The notes below the pieces were generated by a model. That model was not told the origin of the DNA. It saw only the letters and a program-made list of their open reading frames with translations, and did not search any database. This document shows positions 8,688 to 15,127 of a DNA stretch of 18,664 nt, one piece after another. Each line of letters begins with the position of its first letter. Within the stretch, counting starts at the first letter, position 1. This stretch comes from CANHVK01 sp044232905 (GTDB lineage Bacteria > Bacteroidota > Bacteroidia > Flavobacteriales_D > Crocinitomicaceae). The position numbers and the translations under genes were made by a program. The DNA is taken from contig JBIIKZ010000046.1 of the NCBI GenBank assembly GCA_044232905.1, positions 1 to 18,664 on the forward strand, written 5' to 3'.

Positions 8688-9602
8688 ATGCAACAAGCTA
8701 TTATTGCACCAATTTCGAAAGAAATTATTAAACAAGAATTAAATCAAGAGCGTTTTATTCGTACTACACGTAAAGGTGGGAATGAAATTTATTCTGTCAA
8801 CATCCATAATGCACCAAATACAGTAAAGGAAATAGGTAGATTACGAGAAGTAACTTTTCGTCAGTCCGGTGGAGGAACCGGCTTGCCTTTTGATTTGGAT
8901 GAATTTGATACAGGTAAGGTATGTTACGAGCAGTTAATTGTTTGGTCACCAGAAGATGAGGAAATCGTTGGTGGATACCGATATATTCTTTGTAAAAATG
9001 CAATTCAAGCAGATGTTATTCATTTATCGACTAGTCATTATTTTGAATTTTCAGAAGCTTTTGTCAAAAATTATTTACCATTAACAATTGAATTGGGTAG
9101 ATCTTGGGTTCAGCCTAATTTCCAACCAACCGTAAATCCACGAAAGGGCTTATTTGCGTTAGATAATATTTGGGATGGTTTAGGGGCGATTATCCTTACA
9201 AACCCTAAAATGAAATACTTCTTTGGTAAAGTTACCATGTATCCGAGTTATGATCGCGAATCCCGCGATTTCTTATTACATTTCATGCATCACTATTTTC
9301 CGGATCAAGAACAATTAATGCAACCATTCCATCCATTAATAAAAACGTATGATCAAGAATTTGTGGAGCAGCAACTTAAAAGTCTATCCTTTAAAGATGG
9401 TTTCAAAGTTTTAAATTCGTATGTACGGGCCAGAAATGAAAACGTACCTCCTTTAGTAAATATTTACATGCACCTCTCACCAACAATGAAAACATTTGGT
9501 ACTGCTGTTAATCACGAGTTCGGAGATGTTGAAGAAACAGGGATTTTAGTCACTATTCCAGATATTTATGAAGAGAAAAAGGAAAGACACATTACTTTTT
9601 AA
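8688..9602 (+). CDS. OlsB/GlsB-like N-acyltransferase (hemolysin-like acyl-ACP family)
   Basis: This 304-residue protein belongs to the GNAT-like acyl-ACP acyltransferase family that contains OlsB, GlsB and proteins often labelled hemolysin. It should transfer a (3-hydroxy)fatty acyl chain from acyl-ACP to the amino group of glycine, ornithine or a similar amino acid, the first step in amino-acid lipid synthesis. Visible family features are the RLREVTFRQSGGGTGLPFDLDEFD block (about 51-74), the GGYRYILC strand (95-102), the hallmark ELGRSWV at 135-141, and the GLGAIILTNP to SYDRESRDFLLHFM helix region (164-200). The last 90 residues (PFHPLIKTYDQEF onward) are also family-typical. It follows the O-acyltransferase by 3 nt and is followed after 21 nt by a strong terminator. 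The acceptor amino acid cannot be told from sequence alone. Confidence 0.88.
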   Translation: MQQAIIAPISKEIIKQELNQERFIRTTRKGGNEIYSVNIHNAPNTVKEIGRLREVTFRQSGGGTGLPFDLDEFDTGKVCYEQLIVWSPEDEEIVGGYRYILCKNAIQADVIHLSTSHYFEFSEAFVKNYLPLTIELGRSWVQPNFQPTVNPRKGLFALDNIWDGLGAIILTNPKMKYFFGKVTMYPSYDRESRDFLLHFMHHYFPDQEQLMQPFHPLIKTYDQEFVEQQLKSLSFKDGFKVLNSYVRARNENVPPLVNIYMHLSPTMKTFGTAVNHEFGDVEETGILVTIPDIYEEKKERHITF

Positions 9603-9623
9603 TTCATTATAAATCAGAAAACT

Positions 9624-9658
9624 AAAAAGTCGCTCTAAACAATAGAGCGACTTTTTTT
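9624..9658 (+). terminator. Rho-independent terminator of the acyltransferase operon
   Basis: A perfect 14-bp stem (AAAAAGTCGCTCTA at 9624-9637 with its complement at 9643-9656) encloses loop AACAA and ends in a run of seven T on the plus strand. It begins 21 nt after the N-acyltransferase stop codon. Confidence 0.93.
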
Positions 9659-9673
9659 ATTTACTCAAATTAA

Positions 9674-9709
9674 AGCATAAAAAAAAGGTTGTTCAAAAGA
9701 ACAACCTTT
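9674..9709 (-). terminator. Rho-independent terminator of rpmH
   Basis: A perfect 11-bp stem (AAAGGTTGTTC at 9684-9694 with GAACAACCTTT at 9699-9709) has a 4-nt loop. Read on the minus strand it is followed by a run of T (the A-run at 9679-9686 on the plus strand). It begins 19 nt after the rpmH stop codon and faces the plus-strand terminator at 9624. Confidence 0.9.
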
Positions 9710-9728
9710 AATATTTTAACTAAATGAA

Positions 9729-9887
9729 TTAACGTTTGTGGCTAGATTCACTAGAAACTGTCAATTTTTTTCTTCCTTTACGACGACGTGCAGCTAAAAC
9801 TTTACGACCGTTTTTTGTAGCCATACGCTCACGGAAACCGTGTTTGTTTTTTCTTTTTCTTACGGAAGGTTGAAACGTTCTTTTCAT
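9729..9887 (-). CDS. rpmH: 50S ribosomal protein L34
   Basis: This 52-residue, very basic protein reads MKRTFQPSVRKRKNKHGFRE, then the conserved segment RMATKNGRKVLAARRRKGRK and a short tail KLTVSSESSHKR. It is the smallest large-subunit protein and binds 23S rRNA. Full family length is seen, from the invariant MKRTFQPS start through to the ARRRKGR block. L34 is usually about 44-52 residues, so the C-terminal tail is at the long end. In many bacteria rpmH lies beside rnpA and dnaA; here it stands alone between divergent and convergent unrelated genes with its own promoter (9933-9961) and terminator (9684-9709). Confidence 0.99.
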   Translation of the reverse strand: MKRTFQPSVRKRKNKHGFRERMATKNGRKVLAARRRKGRKKLTVSSESSHKR

Positions 9888-9932
9888 GATATATATTCTT
9901 TAAATCTTATTTCTACTTGTGTTTTGAGTGTG

Positions 9933-9961
9933 CAAATTTAATAAAATATTTTGTTTTACAA
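9933..9961 (-). promoter_or_regulatory. Promoter of rpmH (TTG-N18-TAAATTTG)
   Basis: On the minus strand a TTG (9961-9959) is followed after 18 nt by TAAATTTG (9940-9933). Both elements and their spacing fit the Bacteroidota housekeeping promoter. Transcription would start near 9926 and give a leader of about 39 nt. This is the best two-part promoter in the window, as expected for a ribosomal protein gene. Confidence 0.65.
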
Positions 9962-10022
9962 ACTATTTAATGAAAAAAATAAAAAAGAAATCAACTTCGA
10001 TGAATTCTTAAATGCAATGCAC

Positions 10023-10030
10023 TAAATTTG
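10023..10030 (+). promoter_or_regulatory. Candidate -7 promoter element for the ABC exporter-ispH operon
   Basis: TAAATTTG is an exact match to TAnnTTTG. Transcription would begin near 10037, about 14 nt before the ATG at 10051. The element falls inside the 13-codon extension that would result from the earlier ATG at 10012, so that start is improbable. No clear TTG -33 element is seen. Confidence 0.5.
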
Positions 10031-10050
10031 TGTGTTACAAAAATACAACA

Positions 10051-11877
10051 ATGCTACGACCAAAAAAAGAGAAAACGGAAAAAATCAAACTTACTAAAGA
10101 ATCTATTGCGAAAGCTAAAAACATCTTTCAATACTTAAAGCCATACCAATCCACTTTTATACTTGGATGGATATTTTTAGTATTCTCCTCTTCTATTGGA
10201 TTGGTTTTCCCATTTTTAATGGGTCAATTATTAGGAGGGATTAATCAAGCTCCGGAAGTTACAACTACTCCTTCCAAAGTAATAAGCCTAATTGATTTTG
10301 GTAATGTGAATGTAGTTGCTTTTGCATTATTTGTAACCTTTGGACTTCAAGCAATATTCTCTTATTTTCGAGTGATTTTATTTACAAACGTAACTGAAAA
10401 CACATTAAGAGATCTTCGTTATGATGCTTTTTCGCGATTAATTTACATGCCAATGGATTTTTTTAATCAAAACAAGGTGGGTGAACTTACCTCACGCATA
10501 GCATCAGATATTACACAAATTCAAGAAACACTTCGTACGACAATCGCGGAATTTTTTAGACAAGCAGTAATTGTAATTGGTAGTATTATTTTCTTAGCTT
10601 TTTTATCATGGAAACTTGCTTTGATAATGCTTGCAACAGTACCTGTCATGGCATTAATCGCTGTATTTTTTGGTAGATTTATCCGTAAATTATCTAAAAA
10701 AGCGCAAGACGAAGCTGCTGAATCCAATGTCATATTAGAAGAAAATTTAACTGGCATTTCTAACGTGAAATCCTTTACCAATGAAGCACTTGCATTATTA
10801 AAATATAAAATTAGTATCGATGAAATACGTAAATTAAATGTAAAAGCGGGTGTTTGGCGAGGATTGTTTATTTCATTTATTATATTTTGTTTATTTGGTG
10901 CAATTGTATTTATTATTTGGAGAGGATTATTGATGACCCAAGGACCAAACCCTGATTTATCGAGTAAAAACTTTATTTCTTTTATTTTCTATACCATTAT
11001 GATGGGGGCTTCCATTGGATCACTTCCAGAGTTATGGGCGAGTCTTCAAAAATCAGTTGGTGCAACTGAGAGCTTAATGAAAATAATCGAAACCAAAAAT
11101 GAGAAGGAATTATTGACTGGACATCTAAGGCCAATTATTTCTGGCGCAGTTTCGTTTGAAAATGTGAATTTTTCTTACCCACAACGACCTGACGTTACTG
11201 TTTTAAAATCAATTACATTAGAAAGTAAAGCAAATCAAACTATTGCATTAGTAGGTTCTTCTGGTGCAGGTAAATCCACGATTGCCTCACTTCTACTTCG
11301 TTATTTTGAAATTAATGCAGGTAAATTAGCTTTTGATGGGATTCCATGTAATGAAATTGAAACAGAATATTTACGATCTAAAATTGCACTTGTTCCTCAA
11401 GAAGTTATATTATTTGCTGGAACTATCGAAGAAAATATCGCTTTTGGTAAACCTGAAGCAACGAAAGAAGAAATTTTGACTGCTTCGAAACAAGCAAATG
11501 CATACGAATTTATAAAAGCTTTCCCAGAAGGAATGAAGACACAGGTAGGAGATCGTGGAATTCAATTATCCGGTGGACAAAAACAACGAATCGCAATTGC
11601 AAGAGCTTTACTGAAAAATCCAACTATTTTAATATTAGATGAAGCAACATCTGCGTTAGATTCTGAATCCGAAAAATTAGTACAAGAGGCACTGGATAAA
11701 TTAATGGAAGGTAGAACATCTTTTGTAATAGCACACCGACTTTCTACTATATGTAAAGCTGATAAAATTTATGTTCTTGAAAACGGTAAAGTAGCGGAGG
11801 AAGGAACGCATGAAGAGTTAAATGGTTTATCGGAAGGTATTTATGCGAATCTAGTAAACATTCAAATGCAAGCCTAA
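10051..11877 (+). CDS. MsbA-type ABC exporter (fused permease and ATPase)
   Basis: This 608-residue half-transporter works as a homodimer or heterodimer in the inner membrane. Residues about 30-335 form the six-helix type I exporter domain; hydrophobic segments are evident at about 36-62, 87-110, 172-210 and 270-320, with the coupling sequence RDLRYDAFSRLIYMPMDFF between. The nucleotide-binding domain follows: Walker A GSSGAGKST (402-410), Q-loop LVPQE (447-451), signature LSGGQ (506-510), Walker B ILILDE (526-531), D-loop SALD and H-loop H562. All catalytic residues are intact. The family includes lipid A flippases and multidrug exporters; with lipid-synthesis genes just upstream a lipid substrate is possible but unproven. 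I prefer start ATG 10051 because the earlier ATG at 10012 overlaps a promoter element. ispH follows after 4 nt. Confidence 0.95.
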   Translation: MLRPKKEKTEKIKLTKESIAKAKNIFQYLKPYQSTFILGWIFLVFSSSIGLVFPFLMGQLLGGINQAPEVTTTPSKVISLIDFGNVNVVAFALFVTFGLQAIFSYFRVILFTNVTENTLRDLRYDAFSRLIYMPMDFFNQNKVGELTSRIASDITQIQETLRTTIAEFFRQAVIVIGSIIFLAFLSWKLALIMLATVPVMALIAVFFGRFIRKLSKKAQDEAAESNVILEENLTGISNVKSFTNEALALLKYKISIDEIRKLNVKAGVWRGLFISFIIFCLFGAIVFIIWRGLLMTQGPNPDLSSKNFISFIFYTIMMGASIGSLPELWASLQKSVGATESLMKIIETKNEKELLTGHLRPIISGAVSFENVNFSYPQRPDVTVLKSITLESKANQTIALVGSSGAGKSTIASLLLRYFEINAGKLAFDGIPCNEIETEYLRSKIALVPQEVILFAGTIEENIAFGKPEATKEEILTASKQANAYEFIKAFPEGMKTQVGDRGIQLSGGQKQRIAIARALLKNPTILILDEATSALDSESEKLVQEALDKLMEGRTSFVIAHRLSTICKADKIYVLENGKVAEEGTHEELNGLSEGIYANLVNIQMQA

Positions 11878-11881
11878 CATC

Positions 11882-13096
11882 ATGAAAAAATTTGAAATTC
11901 CTGCATTTTATCGCTCCCCAATAATCAGTAAAGTCAAGGCTTTACGAAAAATACAAGATCCTAGAAAAAAAGACTTTACGCCTACTATTTTACAATTCGG
12001 GAAAATAGAATTTTTAATTGCGCGCCATTTTGGTTTTTGCTATGGTGTAGAAAACGCAATCGAAATCGCTTATAAAGCGGTACATAATAATCCTGGGAAA
12101 CGAATATTCCTATTAAGCCAAATGATTCATAATCCTGGGGTAAACGAAGATTTACAAAGTTATGGGATTCAATTTATTCAAGATACACAAGGGCAGCAAC
12201 TCATTGCTTGGGATTTACTTAAATCGGATGATATTGTAATTATTCCTGCATTCGGTACAACGATTGAAATTGAACAGCGTCTCACCGAAATTGGTGTCGA
12301 TGTAAAGGCATATAATACCACTTGTCCTTTTGTTGAGAAAGTTTGGAATCGCTCTGAAACACTTGGCCAAAACAACCATACGATCATTATTCATGGTAAA
12401 TATGACCATGAAGAAACACGTGCTACTTTTTCACATAGCAATTTGAATGCGCCTACTCTTGTTATCAAAAATCTAGAAGAAGCGAAAAAAGTGAGCGATT
12501 TCATATTAGGATTAATGCTTGAAACTGAATTTTTAGCTTTTTTCAATGGGAAATATTCCAACGGATTTAACCCTACGATCGACTTGCAAAAAATTGGCGT
12601 GGTAAATCAAACAACCATGTTAGCTAGTGAAACACAAGAAATATCGGAATTTTTGCGTCAGACAATGATAACAAAGTTCGGCGAATCCACTATGAAAAAT
12701 CATATTGCCGACACACGAGACACACTTTGTTATGCTACAAATGACAATCAATCTGCTACAATGGGATTACTCGAAGAAGAAGCAGATTTAGCAATTGTTG
12801 TAGGTGGATATAATAGTTCAAATACAACACATTTGGTAGAATTATTAGAAGAAAAATTTAAAACGTATTTTATTATTTCAGAAAAAAGTATATCTACCAA
12901 AAATCAGATTACGTCATTTAACATTCATTCTAAACAAGAAGAACAATTGTCTGCTTTTTTACCTGAAAAAGAAAAGATTCGTATAATATTAACTTCTGGA
13001 GCTTCTTGTCCCGATGCAGTTGTTGATGCAGTAATTGTAAGAATACTTGAACTAAATGGAATTTCTCCCGATTTTGACGCTATTACTCTAAAATAG
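11882..13096 (+). CDS. ispH: 4-hydroxy-3-methylbut-2-enyl diphosphate reductase (IspH/LytB)
   Basis: IspH carries out the last step of the MEP isoprenoid pathway, reducing HMBPP to IPP and DMAPP with an iron-sulfur cluster. The three cluster cysteines are C53 (HFGFCYGVENAIEIAY), C148 (NTTCPFVEKVW) and C283 (DTLCYATNDNQ). A fourth cysteine, C376, sits in SGASCPD. Substrate-binding sequences include MIHNPGVNEDL (H83), HGKYDHEET and VVGGYNSSNTTHL. At 404 residues it is about 90 longer than E. coli IspH, with an N-terminal extension of about 40 residues and an insertion near 195-240. This layout resembles the long form known from cyanobacteria and plants. It is probably co-transcribed with the ABC exporter. 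Its last 14 bp overlap the 3' end of the convergent dipeptidase gene and there is no hairpin between them. Confidence 0.96.
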   Translation: MKKFEIPAFYRSPIISKVKALRKIQDPRKKDFTPTILQFGKIEFLIARHFGFCYGVENAIEIAYKAVHNNPGKRIFLLSQMIHNPGVNEDLQSYGIQFIQDTQGQQLIAWDLLKSDDIVIIPAFGTTIEIEQRLTEIGVDVKAYNTTCPFVEKVWNRSETLGQNNHTIIIHGKYDHEETRATFSHSNLNAPTLVIKNLEEAKKVSDFILGLMLETEFLAFFNGKYSNGFNPTIDLQKIGVVNQTTMLASETQEISEFLRQTMITKFGESTMKNHIADTRDTLCYATNDNQSATMGLLEEEADLAIVVGGYNSSNTTHLVELLEEKFKTYFIISEKSISTKNQITSFNIHSKQEEQLSAFLPEKEKIRIILTSGASCPDAVVDAVIVRILELNGISPDFDAITLK

Positions 13097-13775
13097 CGAA
13101 TTGAACTTTTGCTTCTTTACGTGAAACGCCGTTAAAATGCCACCATTCTGTGGGGATGTTTTTAAAGTTTTGTGAAGTCATTACTTTACGTAAAAGTTTT
13201 CTATTTGCTAGTTGTTTATTGGAAAGTAAACCTTTCTTTAAAAAGTAGTCTTCTTTGCTAGGATATGCAATTAAACGAATATCATCATAACCAGCGCCCA
13301 TATCTAAAACTTTCCCATATTTATCACAGATAGTCAAATCTACTGCAGCTGCATAATTATGTACGCTTCCATTTGCGGGATTAGATACAAATTTCGTACG
13401 TTCTTTTACCGGAATTGAATCAAGTGCATCCCACATCGCTTGTTGAATTGAACGTGGACGTGCAGCATCATAAACCAATAAGCGATAATTTGGATGTAAT
13501 GTTTTTAAGTACGTATTACATTTTATGAATCTTTGGGCGATAACTTTTTGCAAATAAGCCTTATCAATATCGAAATACAAGCGTTTTTTCATAAAGTTAT
13601 CCGTTGTAGCATATTTAAGATCTACCTGAATTGATGAATCTAAAGTTTGAATATCTACTAGCTTTTCAAATCCTTTCCTTAGCTTTTTTTGATTTTGAGA
13701 CTGATTATGTTTAAAAGAAGTTAATACCAATAGTATGCAAAACACTAAATAAACGCGCTTGTTTTTAATTATCAT
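13083..13775 (-). CDS. VanX/DdpX-like D-alanyl-D-alanine dipeptidase (peptidase M15D)
   Basis: This 230-residue zinc dipeptidase hydrolyses D-Ala-D-Ala, a peptidoglycan building block and turnover product. An N-terminal hydrophobic stretch (VYLVFCILLVLTSF, about 8-21) suggests export to the periplasm. The family motifs are present: SVHNYAAAVD with zinc ligands H139 and D146 (7 apart, as in VanX), and EWWH with catalytic E210 and ligand H213. YDAARPRS (102-109) carries the expected transition-state arginine. In the first motif an alanine replaces the usual glycine (SxHxxG). There are no vanH or vanA companions, so this is a chromosomal turnover enzyme, not a glycopeptide-resistance cassette. 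It is divergent from an aminotransferase gene and shares a promoter region containing a palindrome. Confidence 0.92.
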   Translation of the reverse strand: MIIKNKRVYLVFCILLVLTSFKHNQSQNQKKLRKGFEKLVDIQTLDSSIQVDLKYATTDNFMKKRLYFDIDKAYLQKVIAQRFIKCNTYLKTLHPNYRLLVYDAARPRSIQQAMWDALDSIPVKERTKFVSNPANGSVHNYAAAVDLTICDKYGKVLDMGAGYDDIRLIAYPSKEDYFLKKGLLSNKQLANRKLLRKVMTSQNFKNIPTEWWHFNGVSRKEAKVQFAILE

Positions 13776-13802
13776 ATTAGCAAAAAATTAAACTTCTAAT
13801 TA

Positions 13803-13810
13803 CAAAACTA
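13803..13810 (-). promoter_or_regulatory. Candidate -7 promoter element for the dipeptidase gene
   Basis: Read on the minus strand the sequence is TAGTTTTG, which matches TAnnTTTG. A transcript would start near 13796, about 20 nt before the start codon at 13775. Its -33 region would fall inside the inverted repeat at 13819-13839. Confidence 0.4.
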
Positions 13811-13818
13811 ATGAATGT

Positions 13819-13839
13819 TTTAATGAAGATTTCATTAAA
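13819..13839. repeat. 9-bp perfect inverted repeat in a divergent promoter region (possible operator)
   Basis: TTTAATGAA (13819-13827) and TTCATTAAA (13831-13839) are exact reverse complements separated by GAT. The repeat overlaps the first four bases of the -7 element of the aminotransferase gene and the -33 region of the dipeptidase gene. A protein bound here could affect both. It is AT-rich and no regulator gene is adjacent, so this is only a candidate. Confidence 0.35.
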
Positions 13840-13843
13840 TTTG
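13836..13843 (+). promoter_or_regulatory. Candidate -7 promoter element for the aminotransferase gene
   Basis: TAAATTTG matches TAnnTTTG exactly. The predicted transcript start, near 13850, is about 12 nt before the ATG at 13862. The right arm of the inverted repeat at 13819-13839 overlaps this element. Confidence 0.5.
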
Positions 13844-13861
13844 TAACTTTAAAATACGATT

Positions 13862-15058
13862 ATGCCAAAGATAGCACAGAAAGCCATTGATATGCCTGCT
13901 TCACCGATTCGTAAATTGGTACCATATGCAGATGCAGCAAAGAAAAAAGGGAAAGTTGTTTACCATTTAAATATTGGTCAACCTGATATCGAAACTCCTG
14001 AAGTTGCATTGAATGCAATTAAGAATTTTGATCAAAAAGTAATTGAATATACGCATTCTGCTGGTTTAGAATCTTACAGAAATGGATTGTCCGCATTTTA
14101 CCAACGTACAGGCTTACCTGTAACTCCCGAAGATATTATCATCACAACTGGTGGTTCTGAAGCGTTAATTTTCGGCTTCATGACTACTTGTAACCCAGGA
14201 GATGAAGTAATCATTCCTGAGCCATTTTACGCGAATTACAATGGTTTTGCAGTTACTGCAGGATTAACAGTTGTTCCTGTAGCTTCTTCGATAGAGTCTG
14301 GTTTTGCTTTACCTCCTGTGGAAGAGTTTGAGAAAAAAATCACTTCAAAAACAAGAGCAATTTTGATTTGTAATCCAGGAAATCCAACTGGATATTTATA
14401 TACAAAAGAAGAATTAGAAAAATTACGAGACATCGTAAAAAAACATGATTTATTCTTGTTTGCAGATGAAGTTTATCGTGAATTTTGTTATGATGGAGCG
14501 GTTCCGTTTTCTACGATGAATCTGGAAGGAATTGAGAATAATGTAATTATGATCGATTCAGTTTCTAAGCGTTATTCGATGTGTGGAGCGAGAATCGGTG
14601 CTTTAATATCTAAAAATCATGAAGTAATTTCTGCAGCTCTTAAATTTGGTCAAGCACGTTTATCTCCGCCTACGATTGATCAAATTGCAGCGGAAGCAGC
14701 ATTAAATACACCACAATCGTATTTTGACAATGTAGTGGAGGAATATGTTACACGTAGAAATATCATGGTGGATGGTTTAAATAGCATTCCTGGGGTATTT
14801 TGCCCAAAACCGAGTGGCGCATTTTATTGCGTTGCTAAATTCCCTGTGGATGATGCAGAGAAGTTCTGTCAATGGTTATTAGAAGATTTCGAATACGAAG
14901 GAGCTACTGTTATGATGGCGCCAGCAAATGGCTTCTATTCTACAAAAGGTTCTGGAACACAAGAAGCGCGTATTGCTTACGTATTGAACCAAGATTCATT
15001 ACATAAAGCGGTAAAAGTTTTAGAAGAGGCATTAAAAGTTTATCCAGGAAAGATTTAA
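13862..15058 (+). CDS. Class I pyridoxal-phosphate aminotransferase (aspartate aminotransferase-like)
   Basis: This 398-residue cytosolic enzyme of the aspartate aminotransferase fold (class I/II) transfers amino groups between amino acids and 2-oxoacids through PLP. Seen in order: substrate loop NIGQPDIETP (37-46), phosphate-binding TTGGSEAL (95-102), NPGNPTG with N174 (171-177), ADEVY with D202 and Y205, the Schiff-base lysine K236 in SVSKRYSMCGARIG with R244, and the carboxylate-binding arginine in EARIAYVLN near the C-terminus. The substrate range cannot be settled. It is a single-gene unit, closed by a 20-bp hairpin 12 nt after the stop, and divergent from the D-Ala-D-Ala dipeptidase gene. 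A role in alanine or glutamate supply for the cell wall is possible but not shown. Confidence 0.94.
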   Translation: MPKIAQKAIDMPASPIRKLVPYADAAKKKGKVVYHLNIGQPDIETPEVALNAIKNFDQKVIEYTHSAGLESYRNGLSAFYQRTGLPVTPEDIIITTGGSEALIFGFMTTCNPGDEVIIPEPFYANYNGFAVTAGLTVVPVASSIESGFALPPVEEFEKKITSKTRAILICNPGNPTGYLYTKEELEKLRDIVKKHDLFLFADEVYREFCYDGAVPFSTMNLEGIENNVIMIDSVSKRYSMCGARIGALISKNHEVISAALKFGQARLSPPTIDQIAAEAALNTPQSYFDNVVEEYVTRRNIMVDGLNSIPGVFCPKPSGAFYCVAKFPVDDAEKFCQWLLEDFEYEGATVMMAPANGFYSTKGSGTQEARIAYVLNQDSLHKAVKVLEEALKVYPGKI

Positions 15059-15070
15059 ATTTCACTTCAA

Positions 15071-15114
15071 TATAACAAGAAAGGCAATCTGTTTAGATTG
15101 CCTTTCTTGTTATA
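15071..15114. terminator. Bidirectional terminator between the aminotransferase gene and mpl
   Basis: A perfect 20-bp inverted repeat (15071-15090 with 15095-15114) encloses the 4-nt loop GTTT; its core is AAGAAAGGCAATCT. The stem ends in A/T-rich sequence on both sides rather than long T runs. It lies 12 nt after the aminotransferase stop and 13 nt beyond the mpl stop, so it probably serves both convergent genes. Confidence 0.85.
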
Positions 15115-15127
15115 ATACTATTTTAAC

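Noticed and set aside
9603..9728. Paired hairpins considered as a small RNA or repeat element
   Set aside because: Each hairpin is followed by a T run in the direction of its own gene and sits just after a stop codon, so they are simple facing terminators.
10012..10050. ATG 10012 as the start of the ABC exporter
   Set aside because: The 13 added residues are not typical of the family and the segment contains TAAATTTG, an exact promoter match.
13083..13775. VanX-type glycopeptide resistance cassette
   Set aside because: No vanH, vanA or vanRS homologs are nearby; a lone dipeptidase is better explained by peptidoglycan turnover.
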